Source: Thalassospira tepidiphila MCCC 1A03514 (GTDB lineage Bacteria; Pseudomonadota; Alphaproteobacteria; Rhodospirillales; Thalassospiraceae). From it: a stretch of 64,000 bases of DNA. A model generated the notes under the pieces. It was given only the letters and a program-made list of their open reading frames with translations. It did not search any database and was not told where the DNA came from. Made by a program: the position numbers and the translations under genes. Shown here piece by piece: positions 35,685 through 44,237 of the stretch. Location: positions 310,001 through 374,000 of the forward strand of contig NZ_JPVZ01000001.1 of NCBI RefSeq assembly GCF_001662875.1. Reading direction: 5' to 3'. How positions within the stretch are numbered: the stretch's first letter is position 1; each line of letters starts with the position of its first letter.

Positions 35685-37042
35685 TGCGAAAGCGTGCTCT
35701 TCCGGACCTGAATGATCCGGCGATCATGCGATTGATCCTGCGACTGGCCCTGCCATCTGTGGCAGGGCTTTCGATCAATGCCATCAATCAGGTCGTCGAT
35801 GCCTTTTTTGTTTCCCAATATGCGCTTAGTGCCATGGCGGGGGTAACTTTATCCATTCCCTGCTTCATGCTGGTCGGTGCAATCGGGCACGGATTGGGCC
35901 TAACAGCCTCAACCGAAATCGGTCGTGCACTTGGCAGGGACAATGTCCAAGATGCCGCAAGAAGCGCATCCCTTGCCTTGGCTTTGGCCATTGGCTTTGG
36001 CGTTAGCGTTGCCATCCTGATCACATTATTCCACGGACCAATTCTGCATCTGCTCGGTGCGCGCAACGAGGTTTTCACCGAAGCTTCCATATACATGCGA
36101 ATTCTTGGGGCCTGCTCTGTGCTGGTACTGTTGCAGATCGTTTGCGATTTCATTGCAATCGGTGAAGGTAACAGCCGATTTTCGATGTACACCTTGCTCG
36201 GGTCGTTTGGTCTGAACATGGTACTTGACCCGATACTTATCTTTGGATTCGAATTGGGGGTTGCAGGGGCGGCGTGGGCAACGATCATCTCACAGATCGC
36301 GGCCCTTTGTGCGTATGTCTATTACTTCAAAAAGCGCCTTGGACGAATACATCCCGATGTCGGGGCTCTTCACGCACTTTCTTGGCGCAAAGCTCTAGTA
36401 CCGTTTGGCAAGCTCGGCATTCCAGCCAGTACAACCACTATTCTGGCATCAATATGCTTTGCCGCTCTGATGCAGGCAGCCACCAGACATGGCAACGAAG
36501 AAGAACTGGCTGGATTGGCCATCTCGTTGCGTATCGTGCTTCTTGCCATTCTTCCGATCATCGGCTTTTGTCTGGGTGCACAACCCATCCTGAGCTACGC
36601 AGCAGGTGCAGGTAATCAGGCACGGTTTGAGGCCGTGTTTACGGGCATCCTTCTCTATTGCGCGGCCTTCTCGATTACCTGCGCAGTTATTGCCTTCCTG
36701 TTCGGGGATTGGTTGATTGCCGCCTTTGTGAGCAAAGCGGAATTGATCACCTTTGGGGCGCATTTGCTCGATATCCTTGCCATACAAGTCGCGTTCGTTG
36801 GCATCTATCAACCGATGGTATCGCGCTTTCAGGCTGCTCATAATGCGCGGCGCGCTGCCATCGTCAGCATGGCGCCACAGGGCTACATTCAATTACCACT
36901 GGCGCTATTTTTACCCATGGCATTTGGCTTGGACGGAATTGTCATAGCACCTGCGCTTGCGGCAGGACTGACTGCACTCATTGCCGTTGCTTTGACGTTT
37001 TCTGATCGCAAAACACTCTTGATCAAGGAGCTTTCATCATGA
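35684..37042 (+). CDS. MATE family efflux transporter, probable siderophore exporter
   Basis: A 452-residue polytopic inner-membrane protein with twelve hydrophobic helices and two MatE repeats (LRLALPSVAGLSINAINQVV near the start; FGKLGIPASTTTILASICFA opening the second half). It overlaps the acyltransferase stop (TGATG) and the PLP-enzyme start (ATGA), so it is made with the synthesis enzymes. Export of the finished siderophore is the natural role, by position and analogy to vbsD; MATE proteins also export drugs, but the coupling argues against a free-standing drug pump. Confidence 0.88.
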   Translation: MRKRALPDLNDPAIMRLILRLALPSVAGLSINAINQVVDAFFVSQYALSAMAGVTLSIPCFMLVGAIGHGLGLTASTEIGRALGRDNVQDAARSASLALALAIGFGVSVAILITLFHGPILHLLGARNEVFTEASIYMRILGACSVLVLLQIVCDFIAIGEGNSRFSMYTLLGSFGLNMVLDPILIFGFELGVAGAAWATIISQIAALCAYVYYFKKRLGRIHPDVGALHALSWRKALVPFGKLGIPASTTTILASICFAALMQAATRHGNEEELAGLAISLRIVLLAILPIIGFCLGAQPILSYAAGAGNQARFEAVFTGILLYCAAFSITCAVIAFLFGDWLIAAFVSKAELITFGAHLLDILAIQVAFVGIYQPMVSRFQAAHNARRAAIVSMAPQGYIQLPLALFLPMAFGLDGIVIAPALAAGLTALIAVALTFSDRKTLLIKELSS

Positions 37043-38235
37043 ACGAGCTACCTTCAAAGCCACTCTCGCTGCAGGACCACGGATCCCGGCATCACGGTGC
37101 ATTTGATCCCAACTACGAGCGCCACTTCCGGGCGGTTTCCCAACCAATTTATCAAACGTCGCTATTTGCATTCCGTGACTTTGACGACATGGCAAATGCC
37201 TATGCCGGAAATCCTGGCGGTCCCATCTATGCTCGTGGTGACAATCCCACCGTAATGGCATTCGAACGGGAAATTGCAAGATTGGAGAACACCGAAGCAT
37301 CCCGTGCCTTTGCAAGCGGGATGGGGGCAATCAGTGCAACCGTCATGGCACTTGTCGAACCGGGCGACCGGATCGTTACCGTTCACAATGTTTATTCCGA
37401 TGCATATCGGCTTTTTGAAACCATGCTCAGACCAATGGGCGTGGCCATCGACTATGTCGATGGCACCAAGACAGATGCTGTAATTGACGCCATTTCAAGT
37501 GCAAAACTTTTGTTCCTTGAGAGTCCGACATCTCTGACATTTGAACTCCAGGACCTGGAAAAACTGGGCCAAACAGCGAAAGAGCAAAATGTTATCACCG
37601 TTATCGACAACTCTTGGGCAACACCGGTTTTTCAGCGCCCGGCCGATCACGGTATCGATCTTGTCATCCATGCAGCGTCGAAATTCCTGTCTGGTCACAG
37701 CGACACTGTTGCCGGCGTCGTCACCGGGCGAAAGGACCTGATCAACAAAATCAATGGTTCAACCTTCCCTTATCTCGGTGGGAAACTTGGTCCGTTTGAA
37801 GCATGGCTTTTGCTACGCGGCCTCGACACACTTGAGCTGCGCATGCAACGACACGCCCAAACCGGTGAGTATTTGGCCACAAGCCTGTTCAAGCACCCAA
37901 AAGTCTCCCAGGTGCTCTATACCGGGTTCAGCAACCATGCTGGGAAACGCACATTACATGGCCATTCGAGCCTGTTTTCCATCATTCTCGATGAGACGGT
38001 CGACATTCGAAATTTCAGCAACGCCCTTCGAACATTCAGGTTAGGCGTAAGTTGGGGTGGTCCCGAAAGCCTGATCGTTCCCGCTGCTGCGGTACTCCAC
38101 CAGAAATATGAAATCAGTGCGTTTCGTCATTTCCAGTTGGACCGGCAACTTGTGCGCATCTACTGCGGGCTGGAAAACCCGTCTGACCTTCTGGCAGATT
38201 TGGAACAGGCAATCGATGCTGGGACAACCAGTTAA
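37039..38235 (+). CDS. PLP-dependent trans-sulfuration family enzyme in siderophore operon (candidate epimerase)
   Basis: A 398-residue Cys/Met-metabolism PLP enzyme (MetC/MetB fold type I). The PLP-phosphate region is FASGMGAISATVMAL, the cofactor Asp lies in VITVIDNSWATPVF, and the Schiff-base Lys is in HAASKFLSGHSDTVAG. By fold it could be a cystathionine lyase or methionine gamma-lyase. Its place as third gene of the acyltransferase-MATE operon, ending at a terminator, recalls vbsL, the amino-acid epimerase of vicibactin synthesis. I therefore favour epimerisation of the hydroxamate amino acid over sulfur metabolism, as inference. Confidence 0.85.
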   Translation: MNELPSKPLSLQDHGSRHHGAFDPNYERHFRAVSQPIYQTSLFAFRDFDDMANAYAGNPGGPIYARGDNPTVMAFEREIARLENTEASRAFASGMGAISATVMALVEPGDRIVTVHNVYSDAYRLFETMLRPMGVAIDYVDGTKTDAVIDAISSAKLLFLESPTSLTFELQDLEKLGQTAKEQNVITVIDNSWATPVFQRPADHGIDLVIHAASKFLSGHSDTVAGVVTGRKDLINKINGSTFPYLGGKLGPFEAWLLLRGLDTLELRMQRHAQTGEYLATSLFKHPKVSQVLYTGFSNHAGKRTLHGHSSLFSIILDETVDIRNFSNALRTFRLGVSWGGPESLIVPAAAVLHQKYEISAFRHFQLDRQLVRIYCGLENPSDLLADLEQAIDAGTTS

Positions 38236-38271
38236 GCCACGGCTTAGGCCAATCCTCTGAACAGAAAAGGT

Positions 38272-38297
38272 AAAGGGCGCCAAACTGGCGCCCTTTT
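38272..38297. terminator. Bidirectional rho-independent terminator
   Basis: AAAGGGCGCC and GGCGCCCTTT form a perfect 10-bp stem around AAACT, with TTTT on the plus side. It serves the PLP-enzyme gene and the convergent DUF418 gene. Confidence 0.88.
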
Positions 38298-38317
38298 GCA
38301 TTTCCGACTTTTGTAGC

Positions 38318-39481
38318 TTAACTGCTAACCGACACAACTCCTTGCCGGGAGTTCGGCCTTGTGAGAACCGCCAAAATCAATTCAAGCGGTCCGCGTGATG
38401 CGAAGCGGAACCAAAGCTTAGCAAAAACGATCCACCCCAGATACATCACAACTGAAATCCACAAACAATCAGCCAAACGAACCTGATTGTGCATACCGGC
38501 ACCGTAACCAAAGAACACCAATCCCATAGCCAATGACATTCCCAAATAGATCGTCAACGACATGCGGCCAGCAGGCGCAATGAATGCAACCAAATTGCTA
38601 CAAACCGTTGCGCGAAAGGCGACAAGACCATATGCGACAAGAACAATGGACAATGGTACCGCAAACAGCGGGCGCAAAACCAATGTCATCATAAAGAAGC
38701 GCTCTGGCTCAAATGCTGCGGGCAACGATGCAAGCGCCCCGTAAAGAAGGCTTCCTGCAATTCCCGGAAATGCGGCAAACGCCGCAATGGTGCGTAATTT
38801 GGCAACAAGAGCATCAAAGCCATATTCCTCACAAAACCGCGCGGCGGCAAGCCCCGAAACCATGGCAGCAGCAACAAGCAGATAGTTACTCCAAAGACAA
38901 TAAAGCTGGAAACCGGCCCAACTCTCAAGACGCACCGCCATTACATCTGCAAAACTGCCGGTCGCCAGAACCACCGAAACCGGTATCTCTGGCGCGACAT
39001 AAGGCGATGGGTTCACTGTCAGGCTCACCCCAAAAAGCGCATTCCCAACTACAGCCATCGCCCAAAGAGCAACACCACAAACCATAAGTCCGCGAACAGA
39101 AATTTTCCGACCGATCAACAAAAGCAGCCCGATCACGGCATAGGGCAACAAAATGTCTGCTTCGAAAAGGAATACCAGATTCACAACGCCGAACAGTGCC
39201 AGCACACAAAGCCGCCGAACATAAAAACCGGCCCCATATCGTTTGAATTGCTGTAACGCGGCAAACCCGAACAGGGCCGAGAAAATCAGAATGAATTTGC
39301 TTTCAAACAATCCCTGGATCACGCTCGCGGCAAGCACATTCAGCCAAAGCGGCTCCCCGTCCTGCCATGCCCCGCCAGCAAAACCAAAAGTAATCGCAAA
39401 GAAGGGCAAATTGACCACAAGTATCCCGAACAAGGCGAACGCGCGAAGGGCGTCAATTGATGACTCACGTTGCAGAAACAT
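38318..39481 (-). CDS. DUF418 domain-containing inner-membrane protein (YeiB-like)
   Basis: A 387-residue protein with about nine or ten hydrophobic helices. The N-terminus SSIDALRAFALFGILVVNLP fits the DUF418/YeiB pattern, and the C-terminal half (RPLFAVPLSIVLVAYGLVAF; IAPAGRMSLTIYLGMSLAMG) is the DUF418 domain proper. Function is unknown for the family. It is a single leftward gene facing the siderophore operon, sharing its terminator; no clear role in iron uptake can be claimed. Confidence 0.85.
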   Translation of the reverse strand: MFLQRESSIDALRAFALFGILVVNLPFFAITFGFAGGAWQDGEPLWLNVLAASVIQGLFESKFILIFSALFGFAALQQFKRYGAGFYVRRLCVLALFGVVNLVFLFEADILLPYAVIGLLLLIGRKISVRGLMVCGVALWAMAVVGNALFGVSLTVNPSPYVAPEIPVSVVLATGSFADVMAVRLESWAGFQLYCLWSNYLLVAAAMVSGLAAARFCEEYGFDALVAKLRTIAAFAAFPGIAGSLLYGALASLPAAFEPERFFMMTLVLRPLFAVPLSIVLVAYGLVAFRATVCSNLVAFIAPAGRMSLTIYLGMSLAMGLVFFGYGAGMHNQVRLADCLWISVVMYLGWIVFAKLWFRFASRGPLELILAVLTRPNSRQGVVSVSS

Positions 39482-39955
39482 CTTACGTCTTTCCTCTTGA
39501 TTGGAACTCTTAGTAGAAAGACGTTTGGCAACTGATTTAATTCAGGGGACAAGTGCGACTTCTGCGCTGCTTATGCATGCTCGACCGCAAGTCCGATAAC
39601 CCCGAATTATGACAACCGGGCGAGCGGGACGCAAAAGTCTGATGATTTATGGAGAGAGTAAGGTGACCACGGGAAATCATCATATAATATGATGATTGTC
39701 AGGTGCCACAAAAGCTGACATTCGACTTCTCGCGAAATCAATGCCTTAGCATTTTCGATTGCCAGATAAGTTGTCATCGATTGTCACAAAAGCTGACAAA
39801 AAGCTGCAGAATTGACAGAAAAGCTGACATTTTTCTGATTGGCTTGAATGCTGCTCCAACAGAGGGGTGTAAGCACTATGGGCTAAAAGCTACCGCAAAT
39901 TGTCCGTCCATCATCACACATATATAACGGCAATTATCTTGTCGAAACGAGCTCC
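39482..39955. other. 474-bp intergenic region containing repeat copy C
   Basis: No gene. The left 110 bp would hold the DUF418 promoter. The centre is the largest copy of the dispersed repeat (39596-39829). The right 125 bp, after the leftward dehydrogenase operon, shows no clear terminator. Confidence 0.55.
39596..39829. repeat. Degenerate dispersed repeat, copy C (most complete)
   Basis: Opens ATAACCCCGAATTATGACAA, then about 75 bp later a perfect 23-nt palindrome (39675-39697, arms AATCATCATAT/ATATGATGATT around one A) running straight into TGTCAGGTGCCACAAAAGCT. AAAAGCTGACA then recurs exactly at 39710, 39788 and 39819. Reiterated terminal motifs of this sort suggest a transposon end. No transposase ORF is present. 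Confidence 0.75.
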
Positions 39956-41011
39956 CTAAAGCTTTTCGACCAAGATCGAGCCAAAATCACTGCAAGACAG
40001 TGTCCCGCCAAGGTCAGTTGTTCGCGTGTTCGGATTTTTGAGCATTTCAGCAATTACAATATCGAGACGGTTGGCAGCCTGCTGCAAATCGTTACGTCCG
40101 GCTTTTGCCCCCTTCCACTCCAGAAGCAAAGCGGTCGACAACAAAAGCGATACGGGGTTGGCGATATTCTTGCCCGCAATATCCGGCGCGGAACCATGCG
40201 ACGCCTGCGCAATCGCATTTTCATCGCCAACATTAAGCGATCCCGAAAGGCCAAGCCCGCCTGCAAGCTCGGCCGCCTCGTTTGAAAGGATATCGCCGAA
40301 CATATTGGTGGTGACAATTACATCAAACGCTTCAGGGGTTCTGACCAGAAGTGACGCCATGGCATCAACATGTTCTTCACGAACCTCAAGCCCGCCTTGC
40401 TTTGCGGCTGCTTTTTCTGCTTCGGACAGGAAAAGACCGTCGCTTAACTTCAAAACGTTGGCTTTATGCACGATGGTCAAGTGCCCCCGGCGTTTTGCGG
40501 CCAGTCGCGCCGCATAGGCGGCAACACGGTAACTGCCCTGACGTGTTACCTTGCGCGTGGCAAGCGCAAGATCAGGCGTCGGCATCACCTCGCCAGTTCC
40601 GGCATACATTGTGCGATCTGCATAAAAACCTTCTGTGTTTTCACGCACAATCACCAAGTCCATGTTCGCAACAGCCGAAGGAAGGCCCTCAAACACCTTT
40701 GAAGGCCTCACATTGGCATACAAATCCAGATTGATGCGCAGTGCCGCCGATGGGTTGATCCCGCCCTGATCCGCCGGTGGGTAATGCGCAGTATCAACCG
40801 GTCCGAGAATAGCCAAATCGGCTTTCCGCACACGTTCGATCAGTTCTGGCGTAATGGTGGCGCCATGCTTTTCAAGCGACGTAAATCCGACGTCTTCATT
40901 GCTAAACTTTAGTCCCAGGGAAAACGACCGGTCCAATGCCTCCAGCACTTTGCACGTGACAGACGTAATTTCCGGCCCGATCCCGTCGCCCGGCATCAAT
41001 ACAACATCCAT
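39956..41011 (-). CDS. Isocitrate/isopropylmalate dehydrogenase family protein
   Basis: A 351-residue NAD(P)-dependent beta-decarboxylating dehydrogenase: N-terminal MPGDGIGPEITSVTCKVLEA, substrate region LRINLDLYANVRPSKVFEGL, family motif VIVRENTEGFYADR, Asp cluster TTNMFGDILSNEAAELAGGL and nucleotide region HGSAPDIAGKNIANP. Such enzymes oxidise and decarboxylate malate-like 2-hydroxyacids. It is the last gene of the tctC-tctAB-prpF operon, overlapping the prpF stop, so the substrate is probably a tricarboxylate made in that pathway rather than isopropylmalate. Tartrate dehydrogenase is another possibility. Confidence 0.87.
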   Translation of the reverse strand: MDVVLMPGDGIGPEITSVTCKVLEALDRSFSLGLKFSNEDVGFTSLEKHGATITPELIERVRKADLAILGPVDTAHYPPADQGGINPSAALRINLDLYANVRPSKVFEGLPSAVANMDLVIVRENTEGFYADRTMYAGTGEVMPTPDLALATRKVTRQGSYRVAAYAARLAAKRRGHLTIVHKANVLKLSDGLFLSEAEKAAAKQGGLEVREEHVDAMASLLVRTPEAFDVIVTTNMFGDILSNEAAELAGGLGLSGSLNVGDENAIAQASHGSAPDIAGKNIANPVSLLLSTALLLEWKGAKAGRNDLQQAANRLDIVIAEMLKNPNTRTTDLGGTLSCSDFGSILVEKL

Positions 41012-42129
41012 CAACCCGCAACCTCCGTCAGAATATTTTCAGGGACAAGGACCCTGCCTTCAAACAACCGGCGCGCTGTACGGATCACACCCCCCGATAT
41101 CACTGAAAGATTTGGCCCAGACCCTTCGATGGTGAGTTCCACGGCAATCACGCCACTTGGATGTTCGATCTGGATCCATTGCTGCGGCTGAGCCTTAAGC
41201 TCGATCATACCATCAACAATGCTTCCCGAAAGTGATGCGCAACTGGCAACACATATCGCCCCGGTCACCGCATGGGTTGCATGGCAATTATGCGGCACAA
41301 AGTAACGTGATGTAATATCACCACCTTTTGTCGGTTCCGACAAAATAGCCATTTTGGGGACGACCTTACCAGTACAGTCACCCAGCCCCATCAATTCCGA
41401 TGCCTTGCGACGCACGGCTTCCATCCGGGCAATCAGTTCCGCATTGCTATCAAGCTGTGCCTTGGTTTCGTTCCCCTTAATCCCAAGATCACGGGCCCGA
41501 AACATCACCATCGGCACCGCCACATCTATACAGGTCACTTCAAGCCCGTCGATATAGTTGATCGGCTTGCCGGTTGGCAAAAGCCGTCCGGTTTTGCTGC
41601 CCATGATATCCTTGAACCGCAATATCAAGGGCGACGCAGTACCGGGTACACCATCAATCGCAGCATCACCGCTATAGGTCACCTTACCGCCCGGCGTGGC
41701 AACCAGTACGTCCACCAATGCACCGACATTTTGGTTGTAAATCCGCACCAAGGTTTGATCACCCGTCACCGGCACCAAACCGGCCTCGATCGCGAATGGT
41801 GCAACCGCGGCGGTCATGTTTCCGCAATTCGGATTGACATCAACCTCGGCCTTGTCAATGGCGACCTGTGCGAACAGGAACTCGACATCGGCGTCCGGTC
41901 GGCTGGATGGCGCAACAATGCAAGATTTGCTGGTTAACGTATCGGCACCGCCAATACCATCAATCTGACGTTTGTCGGGCGACCCCATTGCCGCAAGCAA
42001 GAGGCGATCGCGCATTGCGACATCTTCGGGCAAATCACTGGCCAAAAATATCGGCCCCTTGGAAGTGCCGCCACGCATAATCACACAAGGAACGGCATGT
42101 TGGTCATTCACAATCATGGTATTTTTCAT
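41011..42129 (-). CDS. PrpF/4-oxalomesaconate tautomerase family isomerase
   Basis: A 372-residue PrpF-family protein (diaminopimelate-epimerase-like fold, two halves). The N-terminal MRGGTSKGPIFLASDLP is the family signature, and DVNPNCGNMTAAVAPFAIEA supplies the first Cys-containing active loop; the second half has CHATHAVTGAICVASCASL. Members isomerise aconitates, methylaconitates or oxalomesaconate without cofactor. Between a tricarboxylate importer and an isocitrate-DH homologue, cis/trans-aconitate isomerisation is the most likely role, as inference. ATG 42129 follows GGGGTG. Confidence 0.88.
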   Translation of the reverse strand: MKNTMIVNDQHAVPCVIMRGGTSKGPIFLASDLPEDVAMRDRLLLAAMGSPDKRQIDGIGGADTLTSKSCIVAPSSRPDADVEFLFAQVAIDKAEVDVNPNCGNMTAAVAPFAIEAGLVPVTGDQTLVRIYNQNVGALVDVLVATPGGKVTYSGDAAIDGVPGTASPLILRFKDIMGSKTGRLLPTGKPINYIDGLEVTCIDVAVPMVMFRARDLGIKGNETKAQLDSNAELIARMEAVRRKASELMGLGDCTGKVVPKMAILSEPTKGGDITSRYFVPHNCHATHAVTGAICVASCASLSGSIVDGMIELKAQPQQWIQIEHPSGVIAVELTIEGSGPNLSVISGGVIRTARRLFEGRVLVPENILTEVAG

Positions 42130-42134
42130 GTCGA

Positions 42135-44114
42135 TCACCCCAGCGGCCAGGGAAGTTCAATCAGGTCCTGAAGCATCCCTGCCGGGAAATCGAGAACCAG
42201 CGACCATGCAAGAATGCAAAGCCCGATAACCGCCAACCCGGTCAAAAGCAGTGTCAAAAGCCAGGACGCGTTGGCCTTGATCCGGAGGAAGGCAATAAAG
42301 AAGCCGGTAATTGCAATCAGGAACCCAAACACCGCCGTTCCGACCACCAAGCCTGCAACCCACAGCACGTAGTGCCAAAGACCGGCGGTTGGTTTCACAT
42401 CCTGATGATCAAGATCATATTCATGGTCGAAATTGGCGGCATGTGAGGCGGGTGATGACACCAGCTGCCAAATCAGGATGGCCGACGCGATCAACATCAC
42501 AACCGACACAGCACCGGTAAAGACGCTGCCAAGGAAGGAATGCTGGGTTGCATCCCAAATGCCAAAAGCAAAGAAGGCAAAAAGTCCGCCAGCAAACATG
42601 ATTTGCGGCCAGCGTTTCGGATTATGCGAATGGCTGCTTTCTTCTTCCTCAACCGGGTTTGCCGGGTGTTTGCGCATGCCCATCAGAACCGAAATGATGG
42701 TCAGGGCTGCGATAATCAGCACACCAGGGCGTGTCAAAAATTCCCAATTGTAGAATTGCAACGCCTGATAAAGGTAAGTCTCGGTATTGGAAGCAAGGAC
42801 AAAGCCGATCAAAAATGCCGGACGCGGCCAGCCAAAGCGCTTCATCAGCACACCAAGAACACCAAGCACCAACAACGCAATCATGTCTGACAGCGAACGC
42901 GTTGCCTGAAACGCGGCAAAGCAGATCACTGTAATCATGAACGGTGCAAGATAGCCGTATTTGATGGTCGTCAGACGGGATACAAACGGTGAAATCAGCA
43001 ACGCGCCACCGGCACCAACCACGTTGGCAATCGCAAGCGACCAGATAATCGTGTAGGTGATATCAAGGTCACGCCCGACCATTGCAGGGCCGGCTTCAAG
43101 ACCAATCAGCACCATCCCGCCAAGGAAAACAGCCATGCTGCCCGAACCAGGAATACCAAACAGCAAGGTCGGGACAAGCCCACCGCCTTCCTTGGCATTA
43201 TTGGCACTTTCCGGCGCCAGAACACCTCGAATGTCGCCCTTGCCAAACTGGGATTTGTCTTTTGCAGTCTGGACGACATGACCATAGGCAATCCAGTCGA
43301 CGACACTTCCGCCAAGACCGGGCAAAGCGCCAACGATACTGCCAAGACCGGCGCAACGCAGGCACAGCCATTTATGACGGATCATATCGCGAACACCGTC
43401 CCGCCATCCGAGACCGAGGGTGCCCTTGTCTGAAATAGATCGATTTTGCCGGCAAAGATCGATGATTTCTGGAAACGCGAACATGCCCAGACCGACGATG
43501 ACAAGCGGCAGGCCATCCATCAAATAAACGGAGTCAAAACTCATGCGGAGTTCGCCGGTCGCGGGTGCCGCGCCAAGTGCGCCCAACAACAAACCAAGGC
43601 CCGCAGCAATAACGCCCTTTGGCAGGCTTTGACCGGCAAGAACGCCAACCATCGACAAACCAAGAACAGCCAGCATGAACAGCTCGGCCGAGCCAAATGC
43701 CAAAATAAGAGGCCGTGCAATCACAACGAAGCCGGTAAGGATAACGGCCCCAACCAAGCCACCGACCAATGATGCCGAAAATGCAGCGCCCAGCGCACGG
43801 GCACCATGGCCCTTTTTCGCCAATGGAAATCCATCAAGAACGGTTGCCTGTGATGCACTTGATCCCGGTATCCCCATAAGGACCGAAGTAAAGGTGTCCG
43901 AGGTTGGGATAACCGCGACAAGACCGATCAGCATGGCAAGGGCCGAGATTTGATCCATGCCATAGATGAAGGGCAACAGAAGAGACAGCCCTACAATTCC
44001 ACCCAAACCGGGCAAAATACCAACAACCATGCCCATTCCAACACCCAGCAAAAGATAGATCAGATGGGTTGGTTGCGCGAAATGAGCCAGCGCGGTCATC
44101 ATTGCATCAAGCAT
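42135..44114 (-). CDS. Tripartite tricarboxylate transporter permease, TctA-TctB fusion
   Basis: A 659-residue membrane protein, longer than the roughly 500 of TctA. Residues 1-490 are the TctA large subunit with its two conserved loops, VVGILPGLGGIVGLSLLLPF near the start and LGSIVGALPGLGGSVVDWIA mid-chain. A hydrophilic linker rich in Glu/His (VEEEESSHSHNPKR) leads into residues 515-650, four more hydrophobic helices resembling TctB. No separate tctB is present in the operon, which supports a real fusion. It imports the tricarboxylate captured by TctC, driven by the ion gradient. Confidence 0.88.
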   Translation of the reverse strand: MLDAMMTALAHFAQPTHLIYLLLGVGMGMVVGILPGLGGIVGLSLLLPFIYGMDQISALAMLIGLVAVIPTSDTFTSVLMGIPGSSASQATVLDGFPLAKKGHGARALGAAFSASLVGGLVGAVILTGFVVIARPLILAFGSAELFMLAVLGLSMVGVLAGQSLPKGVIAAGLGLLLGALGAAPATGELRMSFDSVYLMDGLPLVIVGLGMFAFPEIIDLCRQNRSISDKGTLGLGWRDGVRDMIRHKWLCLRCAGLGSIVGALPGLGGSVVDWIAYGHVVQTAKDKSQFGKGDIRGVLAPESANNAKEGGGLVPTLLFGIPGSGSMAVFLGGMVLIGLEAGPAMVGRDLDITYTIIWSLAIANVVGAGGALLISPFVSRLTTIKYGYLAPFMITVICFAAFQATRSLSDMIALLVLGVLGVLMKRFGWPRPAFLIGFVLASNTETYLYQALQFYNWEFLTRPGVLIIAALTIISVLMGMRKHPANPVEEEESSHSHNPKRWPQIMFAGGLFAFFAFGIWDATQHSFLGSVFTGAVSVVMLIASAILIWQLVSSPASHAANFDHEYDLDHQDVKPTAGLWHYVLWVAGLVVGTAVFGFLIAITGFFIAFLRIKANASWLLTLLLTGLAVIGLCILAWSLVLDFPAGMLQDLIELPWPLG

Positions 44115-44186
44115 TTGGAAACTCCGTCAAAAGACAAAGTTCGCCCGTTCCCTTAAAACGACCAGACAGTCGAAGGGTGAAAAAAG

Positions 44187-44208
44187 CGGGGTGGACTAGG
44201 CCACCCCG
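44187..44208 (-). terminator. Intercistronic terminator between tctC and tctAB
   Basis: CGGGGTGG and CCACCCCG form an 8-bp stem around six bases; on the minus strand it is followed by CTTTTTT. Lies 30 bp after the tctC stop, so most transcripts should end here, leaving binding protein in excess over permease. Confidence 0.8.
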
Positions 44209-44237
44209 ATCAGGATACGGGAGACTTCAGATTTTAA

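Noticed and set aside
37039-38235. Housekeeping cystathionine beta-lyase
   Set aside because: Fold fits, but overlap with the siderophore exporter and operon order make a role in siderophore synthesis more likely; kept as the alternative only.
39700-39830. Possible CRISPR array (recurring AAAAGCTGACA)
   Set aside because: Units are 11 bp and spacing is irregular (78 and 31 bp), with no cas genes; fits a transposon end better.
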